64,000 nt of DNA from an uncultured Clostridia bacterium (GTDB lineage: Bacteria > Bacillota > Clostridia > Oscillospirales > Ruminococcaceae), in NCBI GenBank assembly GCA_947584375.1, contig CANPWL010000006.1:33505-97504 (forward strand), read 5' to 3'. Made by a program: the position numbers and the translations under genes. Numbering within the stretch: the stretch's first letter is position 1; the number at the start of each line of letters is the position of its first letter. Below are positions 51,976 through 60,808 of this stretch, piece by piece. The notes under the pieces were generated by a model. The model saw nothing but the letters and a program-made list of their open reading frames with translations, searched no databases and was not told the origin of the DNA.

Positions 51976-53559
51976 ATGAGTGACGAAATTAAGACTGAGG
52001 CTTCTCTTGAAGAAGAAATTTCTCAAGAGGAAATAAACGGACTAAAGCAAATCAGAATTGACAAGCTGAACGAATTAAAGTCAAAGGGCGAAAACCCATA
52101 TGAAATAACGAGCTACGACGTAACCATAAAAAATGCCGACGCTAAAGCTGAATATGAAAAGACCGAATCTGAAATCATAGCAAAAGCGGGCGATGATGAA
52201 GACGCTAAAAACGCTGCTCTTGAAAAGCTAAAAGAAAAGACCGTACGCATAGCAGGAAGAATCGTAAGTTGGCGCGATATGGGAAAAGCAAACTTCATAG
52301 ACGTTCGCGACGGTAGCGACAGAATTCAGGTTTATGTAAGAATGAACGATATAGGTGAAGATACCTTTGCCGAGTTCAAGAAGTGGGATATAGGTGATAT
52401 TGTCGGAATAGAGGGCTTTGTTTTCAGAACAAGGCGTGGCGAAGTTTCAATTCACGCAAAAGAAATCAAGCTTTTATCAAAATCTTTGCTTCCTCTGCCC
52501 GAGAAATGGCACGGTCTTAAAGACAGAGATCAGAGATACCGTCAGAGATACGTTGATCTTATCTGCAACCCTGACGTTAAGGACACCTTTATAAAAAGAA
52601 GTCTTATCTTAAAGGAAATAAGAAACTATCTTGACGAGCGCGGTTACCTTGAGGTCGATACGCCTGTTCTCCACACTCTTGAAATAGGTGCAGCAGCACG
52701 TCCGTTTGTCACTCACCACAACGCTCTAAACCTAGATATGTATCTTCGTATCGAGACCGAGCTTTATCTGAAAAGACTTATTGTCGGCGGATTTGACAAG
52801 GTTTATGAGGTCGGCAGAATTTTCAGAAACGAGGGTATGGACACATCTCACAACCCAGAGTTTACCACAATAGAAATGTATCAGGCTTACACAGACTATC
52901 ACGGTATGATGGACTTAATAGAAGATATGTACGTCACTATCACAAAAAAGGTCTGCGGAAGTGATGTTATAACCTATCAGGGAACGGAAATCAACATGGC
53001 TGCTCCGTGGGAGCGACTAACTATGGTCGAGGCTGTAAAGAAATACGCAGGGGTTGATTACAACGATTGGGCGACCGATGAAGACGCAAGGGCTTGCGCT
53101 AAGGAAAAAGGCGTAGAAGTTGACGAGGGCGACAAGGCTACGAAAGGTCATGTTCTTATTGCTTTCTTTGACGCTTTTGTTGAAGACAAGCTGATTCAGC
53201 CTACGATTATTTACGATTACCCTGTTGAGAACTCACCGCTTGCAAAGAGAAAGCCGTCAAACCCTGCATTCACAGAGAGATTTGAATATTTTATCTACTG
53301 CAGGGAAATGGGCAATGCATTCTCTGAGCTTAACGACCCTATCGACCAAAAGGAAAGATTTGTCCGTCAGGTTGAAGCAAAGCGTGCTCAGGGCGCAAAC
53401 GCCGAAGTAGACGAGGACTTCATAACAGCACTTGAATACGGTATGCCGCCAACAGGCGGACTGGGCTTCGGTCTTGACAGATTGGTTATGCTGCTTACCG
53501 ATTCGGGTTCAATCAGAGACGTATTATTGTTCCCCACAATGAAGCCATTGGGGAAGTAG
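51976..53559 (+). CDS. lysS: Lysyl-tRNA synthetase, class II
   Basis: A 527-residue class II synthetase. The N-terminal anticodon-binding OB fold (about 90-175, [32 protein letters not shown]) is preceded by a 30-residue acidic extension. Motif 1 is near [23 protein letters not shown], motif 2 is [23 protein letters not shown], and motif 3 is [20 protein letters not shown]. It is 39 bases downstream of greA. Just after the stop codon the sequence changes character to mobile-element DNA. Confidence 0.97.
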   Translation: MSDEIKTEASLEEEISQEEINGLKQIRIDKLNELKSKGENPYEITSYDVTIKNADAKAEYEKTESEIIAKAGDDEDAKNAALEKLKEKTVRIAGRIVSWRDMGKANFIDVRDGSDRIQVYVRMNDIGEDTFAEFKKWDIGDIVGIEGFVFRTRRGEVSIHAKEIKLLSKSLLPLPEKWHGLKDRDQRYRQRYVDLICNPDVKDTFIKRSLILKEIRNYLDERGYLEVDTPVLHTLEIGAAARPFVTHHNALNLDMYLRIETELYLKRLIVGGFDKVYEVGRIFRNEGMDTSHNPEFTTIEMYQAYTDYHGMMDLIEDMYVTITKKVCGSDVITYQGTEINMAAPWERLTMVEAVKKYAGVDYNDWATDEDARACAKEKGVEVDEGDKATKGHVLIAFFDAFVEDKLIQPTIIYDYPVENSPLAKRKPSNPAFTERFEYFIYCREMGNAFSELNDPIDQKERFVRQVEAKRAQGANAEVDEDFITALEYGMPPTGGLGFGLDRLVMLLTDSGSIRDVLLFPTMKPLGK

Positions 53560-53630
53560 ACCACAATATATAGTGTTGCAAGACCATCAAATGCACATTA
53601 TATTGTGAAATTTAAGAAAAGTCAAAAAAT

Positions 53631-53651
53631 TTTTACCACAATTTTACCACA
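53631..53651 (+). repeat. Tandem direct repeat TTTTACCACA near lysS
   Basis: Two copies of TTTTACCACA, at 53631-53640 and 53642-53651, one helical turn apart. The position, right between conserved lysS and element genes, suggests integrase arm-type sites or the left end of the element, though no core duplication is seen in the window. The 420-base gap from lysS to 53981 otherwise holds two hairpins and a promoter, no gene. Confidence 0.4.
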
Positions 53652-53677
53652 TTTGAAAGAGCAACTAAAGCTATTCA

Positions 53678-53713
53678 AACACTACTGCTTAACCGGCAGT
53701 AGTGTTTTTGTTT
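53678..53713 (+). terminator. Strong terminator downstream of lysS
   Basis: AACACTACTGC pairs with GCAGTAGTGTT around a TTAACCG loop, followed by TTTGTTTT. A second, weaker hairpin (CTACTAT/ATAGTAG with GATAAA/TTATC flanks) lies at 53721-53767. Confidence 0.85.
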
Positions 53714-53824
53714 TACCAAATAGATAAAAATAAGCCTACTATCAATGAGCAATAGTAGATTTATCTTTGTTTGTGTGTCGCTACTTAGTATACAAATAGA
53801 AAGGTCTATTGTGTATCAATAGAG

Positions 53825-53853
53825 TTGACATCATAATATAAACATGCTATACT
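53825..53853 (+). promoter_or_regulatory. Promoter of the element-borne lipoprotein gene
   Basis: TTGACA (53825-53830), 17 bases, TATACT (53848-53853). Confidence 0.75.
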
Positions 53854-53980
53854 AATTAATAATATATTAAAATGTCTTTTTATGCTCGAAAAATGTATGT
53901 TTGATGGCATTAATATATTGTTCTGAATTTGGCAAGGAATAATGATATTTTTTAGTTTGTTAAAGAAAGGAAATTAAAAT

Positions 53981-54592
53981 ATGAAAAACGTCAGTAAGAC
54001 AATATATATCATTGTTACTATTATTACAACGCTTTTATTATTAACGAGTTGTCAAAGTAACAATAGTGAAATTGAAGCTTTGAAAAAAGAGAATGAGCAG
54101 TTAAAACAACAAATTGAGAAACTAACTAAAGAAGAACCAACAAAAGAATCTGATATGGCATTCGAAAAAACAGACGCTTCCGAATTTAATGTTAAATTTG
54201 AAGATGACGGTAAACCGATGACATTTGGAAATTCTGAACACATAGCGGAAATAAAAAATGCGTCTGTCATTTATTCTCCAAATCTAAATGAATATTTATT
54301 AAAGATTGATTTCCACTATACGAACAAAAGTAATGATTCTGATAATTTTATAAATGACTTATATTGTAATGTAAAAGCCTATCAAAATGGAATAGAATTA
54401 GATACTCCGGGTATCACGTCAGAAAAAGATATATATGATACAAATAATGCGTATAAGAATATTAAAGAAGCAGAGATTGATGCCCAGTTAGCATTTGTAT
54501 TAAACAACACAAACTCAGATATTGAATTAGAATTAGGAAACGATTATGATAGTTTCTTAATTACTAAAAAAATTGTAATTTCTGAGAAGTAA
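53981..54592 (+). CDS. Lipoprotein, DUF5067-like
   Basis: A 203-residue lipoprotein: hydrophobic signal, LTSC lipobox with Cys near residue 24, a short coiled coil (EIEALKKENEQLKQQIEKLTKEE) and a beta-rich domain resembling DUF5067/DUF4352-type immunoglobulin-like modules (IKNASVIYSPNLNEYLLKIDFHYTNKSNDSDNF). Its own promoter and a terminator at 54741 make it an independent cargo gene, possibly a lysogenic-conversion or immunity-type surface protein. Confidence 0.7.
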   Translation: MKNVSKTIYIIVTIITTLLLLTSCQSNNSEIEALKKENEQLKQQIEKLTKEEPTKESDMAFEKTDASEFNVKFEDDGKPMTFGNSEHIAEIKNASVIYSPNLNEYLLKIDFHYTNKSNDSDNFINDLYCNVKAYQNGIELDTPGITSEKDIYDTNNAYKNIKEAEIDAQLAFVLNNTNSDIELELGNDYDSFLITKKIVISEK

Positions 54593-54740
54593 TTGTATTA
54601 ACAATATTATACTGGAGTGATAGTGAAAATATAAATAATACAAATGTCAATGAAGTAGCTATTGTTGATAACAATTTGTGATTTCCGTAAAAATATAAAA
54701 CATATTTAGAAAAAGTTTAATTTGATATCATCAAATTCAA

Positions 54741-54771
54741 GCCGTGTAGCTCTATGCTATGCGGCTTTTTT
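54741..54771 (+). terminator. Terminator before the packaging genes
   Basis: GCCGTGTAGC (54741-54750) pairs with GCTATGCGGC (54756-54765, two inner mismatches) and is followed by six T. The next gene starts only 40 bases on, so it probably insulates the phage genes from the lipoprotein transcript. Confidence 0.75.
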
Positions 54772-54810
54772 CATATACAAAAAAATAACAATAAAAGGAG
54801 CATTTTATTT

Positions 54811-55287
54811 ATGCCAACAAAAAAGAAAGATACAATTCGTTCTAATAACGGCTCTGAAAAGAGTATCCTATCAGCTTTAAAAGATATAACACATTCTGAT
54901 GCAGAATCCTACTTTATTATTTGGAAGTATGCACCGGAACTTTTACCAAACAACGAGAATATAAAAACTTTTCAGGACTTGAAAGATAACTACAAGAATT
55001 TTGACACACGCACAGAACAGAGCTTTGAAAAGGCATTGTTTAAAGAAGATGTGCAAGCCGGTGTCAGATACTTAATGAAGCGTTTGGACGGTAAGCGTGA
55101 TATAGATTTGCTGAACAAGTATTATACCTTTGCTATGGATGGAGATGTTCAGGCTTTAAAGGCTTATATGGATTTCAAAAAGAATTTCTTTGCCGACAAT
55201 GAGACTGATGAACTGAAGGAAATTTTGAATAGTGCAAACGCAAGTGTTAATGATGATGATATAGATGATTTTCAGATGGAATTCTGA
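54811..55287 (+). CDS. Probable phage terminase small subunit
   Basis: A 158-residue protein starting at 54811 (AAAAGGAG, 8-9 bases upstream; a longer frame from 54754 is not supported). It is mostly helical and charged, with no clear helix-turn-helix visible to me. The assignment rests on position: 14 bases before the large terminase gene, where the small subunit always lies. The acidic end (NASVNDDDIDDFQMEF) may be the part that contacts the large subunit. Confidence 0.5.
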   Translation: MPTKKKDTIRSNNGSEKSILSALKDITHSDAESYFIIWKYAPELLPNNENIKTFQDLKDNYKNFDTRTEQSFEKALFKEDVQAGVRYLMKRLDGKRDIDLLNKYYTFAMDGDVQALKAYMDFKKNFFADNETDELKEILNSANASVNDDDIDDFQMEF

Positions 55288-55301
55288 TAGGCGGTGATTA
55301 T

Positions 55302-56858
55302 ATGACAAATCAAGAAAAATTACGTCGCATACTTGCTGATCCTATTCTATGGATTGAAACATTCGTAAACATCGTGGACAAAAAAGGTAAACTTGTCCCA
55401 TTTAAATTTAATCCGCAACAGAAATATATTATGCGTAACAAAAACAAATTTAATATTTGCTTGAAGTCAAGGCAGCTTGGTATTACATCGGTTGCTTTGG
55501 CTTTTTCTTTATATATGGCAATCACTAAACCAAATTCAACTTGCATGATAATGTCCTATTCACTTGACTCTGCAAACAACATTTTTGAGAAGCTAAAGCA
55601 GATGTATAATGATTTGCCGGATTGTGTACGTCTTGAAACGATAGCTAACAACAGAAAAGAATTGAAATTCGTAAACCATAGCAGAATTATTGTTTGTACT
55701 TGCGGCAGTAAGGATAATGCCCGTGGTGCAACTTTAAATTTTGTACATCTTTCAGAGGTGGCTTTCATGAATGAGTATTTAGATAAACAATTGACTGCCA
55801 TAGAACAAGCCCTTGTTCCTGATGGTTGCATAATACTTGAATCAACGGCAAATGGCTTAAATCGCTTTTCTGAATTGTGGAACAAATCTGTTTCAGGTGA
55901 AACCCCATTGTGGAAACCATTTTTCTTTTCGTGGGTGCAAGATAAAAGAATGTTTGCAGATGAGTATAAAGAATATCGAAAACGATACAAAAACATCTAT
56001 GGCTCATATCTTACAAAAGATGAACTTGACGAAAATGAAATTGCCCTTATGAACAAAGGAGCGTCACTTGACCAACTGATGTGGAGAAGGTTAAAAGTAT
56101 CTAATACAAGCGAGGAAAAGTTCTGTCAGGAGTTTCCTTCTAATCCCATAGAGGCTTTTATATCAACTGGCTCTGGTATCTTTAATTCGGCTATCATTCA
56201 GGAGAGATTAAACAGCTTGCGTAATACACCTATTCTAAGACTTCCAGTAAGCGGAATTGATCCCATAATTAAAAAATACAACAAGTATTTAACCATATGG
56301 AAGTTGCCGGTCAGCGGTAAAAGATATTATATCGGAGTTGATACGGGTGAAGGACTTGGCGGCAGTAATGACTATTCCGTTATATCTATAATTGATGGTG
56401 ACGGATTCCAATGTGCTGAATGGCGAAGCAATAAAGTTAAACCTTATGAGTTTGCGGAGTTAGTTTTTCAAATAGCGATGTGGTATAACAAAGGCTTGCT
56501 TATTATCGAAAAAGCATCCGCCGGCCATACTTTAGTTGATAAGGTAAGACACGATTATCATTACGTTAATATGTTTAAATACAAAGCTTATGACCAAAAG
56601 AGAGGAAAGGCACAACGAAAAATAGGTTGGGAAACCACATCAAAAAGTAAACCCATGATGATTTCTGATATGCAAGAGATGTTTGAGACAGGACAATGTT
56701 TAGTCAACTCCAAAAACCTATTGCAAGAAATGAAACTATTTGAATTGGTCGATGGCAGCATGAAAGCTGTAAGCGGACATGATGATACGGTTATGGCATT
56801 TGCCATGGCATTACAAGGTTTGAAATCAGGACAGTATTATTTTCCTATTGGGAAGTGA
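55302..56858 (+). CDS. Phage terminase large subunit
   Basis: A 518-residue packaging motor. The N-terminal ATPase (about 1-270) has a phage-type Walker A in ICLKSRQLGITSVAL, a Walker B in LNFVHLSEVAFM and the coupling motif ESTANG. The C-terminal RNase H-like nuclease (about 320-518) has VDTGEGLGGSNDYSVISI, IIEKASAG and GHDDTVMAFAMAL, giving the Asp/Glu metal ligands. Full length and intact. It is followed by the portal gene after 48 bases. Confidence 0.93.
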   Translation: MTNQEKLRRILADPILWIETFVNIVDKKGKLVPFKFNPQQKYIMRNKNKFNICLKSRQLGITSVALAFSLYMAITKPNSTCMIMSYSLDSANNIFEKLKQMYNDLPDCVRLETIANNRKELKFVNHSRIIVCTCGSKDNARGATLNFVHLSEVAFMNEYLDKQLTAIEQALVPDGCIILESTANGLNRFSELWNKSVSGETPLWKPFFFSWVQDKRMFADEYKEYRKRYKNIYGSYLTKDELDENEIALMNKGASLDQLMWRRLKVSNTSEEKFCQEFPSNPIEAFISTGSGIFNSAIIQERLNSLRNTPILRLPVSGIDPIIKKYNKYLTIWKLPVSGKRYYIGVDTGEGLGGSNDYSVISIIDGDGFQCAEWRSNKVKPYEFAELVFQIAMWYNKGLLIIEKASAGHTLVDKVRHDYHYVNMFKYKAYDQKRGKAQRKIGWETTSKSKPMMISDMQEMFETGQCLVNSKNLLQEMKLFELVDGSMKAVSGHDDTVMAFAMALQGLKSGQYYFPIGK

Positions 56859-56906
56859 TACTGCTTTTTTAAATCCCATTTTAACTTTTAAGAAAGGAAC
56901 ATTTTT

Positions 56907-58229
56907 ATGATAAATAATAAGAAGACGGTTGCTTATAATAATGAGCCTGGATTGACTTGGTTTAAAAATCAAATCGGTTCATCTGAACACACTTATAGAC
57001 AATCCAAAGTTAATATGATTCAGCGACATTTGCTAAGGGAACACAATGTAAATCAAAGATTGCAGCGGACATACAATTTTAAGGGAAAGGCTTTTACCCC
57101 TGCTGCTATTATCTTACAAGGAATTAAAACGGTTATTAATTTCCATACAGCTTATCTTGTCGGAAACCCAGTTAGTATTACCGGAACTCCTAAAGCAGTT
57201 GAACAGATGAATAACTGCTATCGAAAAGGTATTTATTCAAAAATAGACTGGCAGATTCTTAATGACCTTATAACTTATGGCAACGCATTTGAGTATGTTT
57301 ATCTTGATAACAATGGCATTATTCGCTCAAAGATTTTCCGCAACAGAGATAGTTACCCCATTTATGACGATAATCTTAACTATAGATATTTCGTAGAACA
57401 TTGGAAGAGCAAACCAAAAGGAGAGGAGCATTTCGTCATTTACTATCCAACCCATATTGACACATATGTTAATAACAGACTTGTTTCCAGCATAGAGAAT
57501 TATACTGGATTGCCAATTCATTATGTTACAATGGATAAAGCAGAATATGACCAATTTGGTGATTCTATTGTGCTTGATTTAATCCCCATTCAGGACAAGA
57601 TTGAAGGACTTTTGAGCAAATTGGATGATGCAATCACTACGTTGTCGCTTAATCCCGTCGGTGTAATTACCGGAGCTAAAATGACAGAAACCGATATGGT
57701 AGACTCCAATGTTGCCGGTGCTGTACTTAATCTTGAAGAAGGAAACACGTTTGATTATGCAAATGCCAATATGGATTACTACAGCATAAAGTATGAGTTT
57801 GACCAACTCTATCAGCAATTCAATCTAGTTGCAGCTATTCCTTCTTCCATTCTTGGACAGAATAACATTGCTAATGTATCTGAGAACTCTATGAGTATGG
57901 TTTACCAACTCACAGAAAACAGAGGAAAACAAAATATGAATTCGCTTATTGAAGGATTTCGCCAGAGATGGGAATACATTCGCAAACTTATGGAATTGAC
58001 AAATAACCCCATTTCTGATGATGACTTTGAAAGTCTGAATGTTTCATTTAATATCAGCAAACCGATTGATACAAAGCAGAATATGGAGAATATGAAGATG
58101 CAGTATGACATGGGTGCATTATCCAAAAGAACTATCATGGAATTATCCCCATACACAACTGATAGTGCACAGGAACTACAGCGACTTGCGGATGAAGGAA
58201 AAAGTATTTGTGATACTTCTGATACCTAA
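56907..58229 (+). CDS. Phage portal protein (SPP1 gp6-like family)
   Basis: A 440-residue protein of the SPP1-type portal family: it forms the dodecameric ring through which DNA enters the head. Typical stretches are NFHTAYLVGNPVSITG near residue 75, DWQILNDLITYGNAFEYVYLD, FVEHWKSKPKGEEHFVIYYP and IPSSILGQNNIANVSENSMSMVYQLTENRG. It ends at about the expected length. The usual next genes (minor capsid, protease/scaffold, capsid) are absent; tiny genes and a reverse-strand integrase follow. Confidence 0.92.
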   Translation: MINNKKTVAYNNEPGLTWFKNQIGSSEHTYRQSKVNMIQRHLLREHNVNQRLQRTYNFKGKAFTPAAIILQGIKTVINFHTAYLVGNPVSITGTPKAVEQMNNCYRKGIYSKIDWQILNDLITYGNAFEYVYLDNNGIIRSKIFRNRDSYPIYDDNLNYRYFVEHWKSKPKGEEHFVIYYPTHIDTYVNNRLVSSIENYTGLPIHYVTMDKAEYDQFGDSIVLDLIPIQDKIEGLLSKLDDAITTLSLNPVGVITGAKMTETDMVDSNVAGAVLNLEEGNTFDYANANMDYYSIKYEFDQLYQQFNLVAAIPSSILGQNNIANVSENSMSMVYQLTENRGKQNMNSLIEGFRQRWEYIRKLMELTNNPISDDDFESLNVSFNISKPIDTKQNMENMKMQYDMGALSKRTIMELSPYTTDSAQELQRLADEGKSICDTSDT

Positions 58230-58262
58230 TTTTGTAATATATATATAACTGGAGGTGGTTTT

Positions 58263-58352
58263 ATGAATATTGTAGGATACATAATAGGCTTAGTTAGTGG
58301 TTTTTTGATCGGTTTGAAAATTCTCCCCTTTGCAGATAAAAATAAATATTAA
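58263..58352 (+). CDS. 29-residue hydrophobic peptide
   Basis: A small open frame with a strong GGAGGTGG ribosome site 4-8 bases before the ATG. The product is one membrane helix (NIVGYIIGLVSGFLIGLKILPF) with a charged end DKNKY, starting 33 bases after the portal gene. It could be a small phage membrane peptide. Function unknown. Confidence 0.6.
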   Translation: MNIVGYIIGLVSGFLIGLKILPFADKNKY

Positions 58353-58447
58353 AATCGTTTCTATGGTGGTTATCTGTTCTTTTGGTATTATTTGAGAGAA
58401 TGTTGAATAATTGAGGGTTTTACTTGTGATAACTATGTATATTTGTT

Positions 58448-58660
58448 ATGCTGGAAGACAGGAACACAAAAATTTTTCTAATATCCCATATTTTATTTTT
58501 ATGGAGTTGGTTTTCATTCCAGATTTTTCAGAATGCTAATATAAAAAACATCCCCATTTTGTTTATCTTGTATAATGGTTTTCTTTCAGAAATTTTTGAC
58601 AGAGATATAACAGAAAATTATCCCCATTTAAAGTATAAAAAAATAGCAAGTCGAAAATAA
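58448..58660 (+). CDS. Doubtful 70-residue hydrophobic frame
   Basis: An open frame for a hydrophobic, aromatic-rich product without a recognisable ribosome site. Its last codons run into a hairpin that works as a terminator of the opposite strand. It could be a degraded remnant of a phage gene. The 360-base stretch between 58353 and 58713 holds nothing better. Confidence 0.2.
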   Translation: MLEDRNTKIFLISHILFLWSWFSFQIFQNANIKNIPILFILYNGFLSEIFDRDITENYPHLKYKKIASRK

Positions 58661-58673
58661 ACACGACTTGCTA
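58644..58673 (-). terminator. Terminator of the leftward small gene
   Basis: TAGCAAGTCG pairs with CGACTTGCTA (10 bp). Read leftwards it is followed by TATTTTTTT, so it ends the 58-residue gene and any leftward transcript from the integrase. Confidence 0.8.
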
Positions 58674-58712
58674 ATCCGTTGTACTTCTTTAATATCTTAC
58701 GACATTTTTTAT

Positions 58713-58889
58713 TTACTTACGATGCGACTTTAACACTTTTCTTGCTTCTCGTTTTGACTTGCCTATTGATTGCTTTAAAATAGTTTCTAACTCTTCTTTA
58801 CTGTATGCTTTTGAATTGGTGTTACAAGTTGTATTAATACTAATAACTCCCCAAGCTCCCAAAATTCCAAGTAAAATTAATACTGGCAT
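58713..58889 (-). CDS. 58-residue single-pass membrane protein
   Basis: Leftward frame with a GAGAGGA ribosome site about 8 bases before the ATG. Product: one N-terminal helix (PVLILLGILGAWGVISI) and a basic helical tail (SKEELETILKQSIGKSKREARKVLKSHRK). It lies about 110 bases downstream of the integrase stop and has its own terminator. A short hydrophobic-then-basic protein next to an integrase may be a toxin-like or superinfection-exclusion peptide, but nothing in the sequence proves it. Confidence 0.6.
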   Translation of the reverse strand: MPVLILLGILGAWGVISINTTCNTNSKAYSKEELETILKQSIGKSKREARKVLKSHRK

Positions 58890-59001
58890 AAATTAAAACA
58901 TCCTCTCATTTATTTTTTTATTATATCACAAAATTGTGCCTTTGTTAAGTTCTTTTTTCAGTATTGGCATTTTTATCAACTTCTTTTTTAATCTCATATA
59001 A

Positions 59002-59877
59002 TCAAAAGAATGTGAGAGAATCTACGGCATCAATTTGTTCTTGCTTGCTTGAACTAATGTAGTATTTCGTGGTTAGTTCCGTGCTGCTATGTCCTGCGAT
59101 TGCAGAAATAGTTTTCAAGTCAACATCAGGATTTTTTGCCATTGCAGTAAGGCATTGATGACGGAGCATATGAGGATATACATTCTTTCCAATTGCCTTT
59201 GTGCCTAACTTGTTGACAATTTTATATATTGCACTTCTTGTTAATGCACCACGCTGACCAATGAAAACTTTCTTAGATTTAGTATCAGCAGGACGAGAAT
59301 TTTCTAAATAATTCTGTAATGCGTTCCTTGCATCCTTATTCAGCGGAATTTCCCGATATTTATTGCCTTTACCGCTACGGATGATCATTGTTCCTTTGCG
59401 TTCTGTTATTTCAATGTCAGTTAATTCTAGATTGCAAAGTTCTGATTCTCTTATACCGGTATTCAATATCAGCTGCACAATAGCAATGTTCAAAAGGTTT
59501 TCAGTGTTTATAGTATAGCGGAGGTATTTATATAATTCGTTCTTCTCCAAAACTTCAACGTCCGGTTCTACTGTTCCTTTTTTTTGCTGTACTTTGATAG
59601 GTTGCATATTCTCGGTATCCGCCAGATAGTCGGCAAACTTTTGTAATGCTGTTAGTTTTGCTTTAATGCTATTCAATGATTGCTTTTTAATATCAGTTAG
59701 ATACCTAGTATATTCAATAACATCCATTTCAGTTATTTTTCCATTGAAACGCTCATTGATAATACTTTCAAGCCATTCACAAAATAATTCCGCATTTCGT
59801 GTATATGTAGCTATAGTATTCCGACTTTTGCCCGATTCGGTCATATTTTGCTGGAACTTCTCAACATAGTAATTCAT
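59002..59877 (-). CDS. Tyrosine recombinase (integrase)
   Basis: A 291-residue XerC/D-like site-specific recombinase starting at 59877, 7-8 bases from AAAGGAGG. An N-terminal SAM-like core-binding domain (1-95) is followed by the catalytic domain. Catalytic residues: Arg143 (NTGIRESEL), Lys near 170, His236 and Arg239 (HMLRHQ), His263 (AGHSSTELTT) and Tyr272. There is no separate N-terminal arm-binding domain, so it resembles the short Xer-like integrases. It faces opposite to the packaging genes. Confidence 0.92.
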   Translation of the reverse strand: MNYYVEKFQQNMTESGKSRNTIATYTRNAELFCEWLESIINERFNGKITEMDVIEYTRYLTDIKKQSLNSIKAKLTALQKFADYLADTENMQPIKVQQKKGTVEPDVEVLEKNELYKYLRYTINTENLLNIAIVQLILNTGIRESELCNLELTDIEITERKGTMIIRSGKGNKYREIPLNKDARNALQNYLENSRPADTKSKKVFIGQRGALTRSAIYKIVNKLGTKAIGKNVYPHMLRHQCLTAMAKNPDVDLKTISAIAGHSSTELTTKYYISSSKQEQIDAVDSLTFF

Positions 59878-59959
59878 TATAAGCCTCCTTTGATTGTTTG
59901 TTTTCATCTTATTTAAATATTGTACTGTAAATATAATAGAACATATTTGTACATTTCAC

Positions 59960-60060
59960 AACTGGCTACATATTATTAAATATGTTGCCAGTTTAAATAT
60001 TTTTTGACCGTTTCGACAGTGTTTCGGTTTGATTATCTCTTGAAAAACTGGCAACATATT
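59960..60060. repeat. Three copies of AACTGGCWACATATT upstream of the integrase gene
   Basis: Copies at 59960-59974 (forward, with T), 59979-59993 (reverse) and 60046-60060 (forward). Copies two and three share 18 bases, AAACTGGCAACATATTTA. Copies one and two form a 15-bp dyad with a 4-base centre. They lie between the integrase start and the ribbon-helix-helix gene and are likely sites for the integrase, an excision factor or a repressor. Confidence 0.6.
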
Positions 60061-60096
60061 TATAAAAAGTCTTGCAACCGTACAAAACTCTTGTTT

Positions 60097-60441
60097 TTAT
60101 TCCTCTTCCCAAGGCAAAGGAATATGATCTTCGAGTTCTTCGTTTTGATGTCGTTCTTTTTGCATTTGTATTAATTCTTCAATGGTCGTTGGCTTCTTAA
60201 CTTGTTGATTGGGTTGTTCATCTTGAATATGCTTTACCTTCGGATTTTTTTCGTTATCTCTTGTTATTGCCTCATCAATAGCACGATTTATAAAGCTATT
60301 CATACTTTCGCTTTGTCCTTCAGCATGGCTTTTTATATGGTTTTTCTTACCTTTTGCAACCATTAAATTAATCCTATCATATTTTTTTTTATTAAAATCA
60401 TTATTATATTTTATTAGTTTTTCAGTTTTTTTGTATGCCAT
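60097..60441 (-). CDS. Ribbon-helix-helix (Arc-type) DNA-binding protein
   Basis: A 114-residue protein from the ATG at 60441 (GGAGG upstream; a longer frame to 60489 includes that site). The middle is a ribbon-helix-helix: YDRINLMVAKGKKNHIKSHAEGQSESMNSFINRAIDEAI, with the short strand, a first helix and a GxSxNxFI-type second helix. A disordered Gln/Glu/Lys tail follows, ending LPWEEE. It is likely the element's regulator of the adjacent intergenic region, which has four similar 14-bp dyads. Confidence 0.75.
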   Translation of the reverse strand: MAYKKTEKLIKYNNDFNKKKYDRINLMVAKGKKNHIKSHAEGQSESMNSFINRAIDEAITRDNEKNPKVKHIQDEQPNQQVKKPTTIEELIQMQKERHQNEELEDHIPLPWEEE

Positions 60442-60517
60442 TTTACATCCTCCATTATTCAATATAATGTAATATGTATCACTGATCATTTAAATATTAC
60501 TTGCATAAGCATTATTA

Positions 60518-60666
60518 ATATTGCTCAATGTGATAATTACAATGTAACTACATAATCAACACGCATTAATTATACTACTAATTATCACATTGTACAATGT
60601 GCAAATGTAACAAAAAAATCAATATAACATTGTGCAATGTTACTATTGCATTACATTACTCAATGT
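60518..60666. promoter_or_regulatory. Cluster of four 14-bp ACATTG-N2-CAATGT dyads
   Basis: Dyads at 60518-60531 (ATATTGCTCAATGT), 60587-60600 (ACATTGTACAATGT, perfect), 60627-60640 (ACATTGTGCAATGT) and 60653-60666 (ACATTACTCAATGT). The first, second and last are flanked by GATA-type extensions, so 60526-60539 and 60579-60592 also form a longer inverted repeat (CAATGTGATAATTA/TAATTATCACATTG). They fill the divergent gap between the ribbon-helix-helix gene and ardA, as multiple operators or iterons would. Confidence 0.65.
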
Positions 60667-60692
60667 GATACAATAAAACCATAGAGAAAAAA

Positions 60693-60728
60693 CGCCGCCC
60701 GACTAGCGACCAACTAACACGGACGGCG
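60693..60728 (+). promoter_or_regulatory. GC-rich leader hairpin upstream of ardA
   Basis: CGCCGCCCG (60693-60701) pairs with CGGACGGCG (60720-60728), one mismatch, with an 18-base loop. It is strikingly GC-rich against its AT-rich surroundings and lies in the likely ardA leader, about 80 bases before the start. No T run follows, so it is not a simple terminator. Confidence 0.5.
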
Positions 60729-60808
60729 GCAACCTCTACAAACCTATAAAAGGCGGCTGCGGTTACATTATACCACATCTCGCCGAAAAATGAAAGGCGG
60801 TAAAATAT

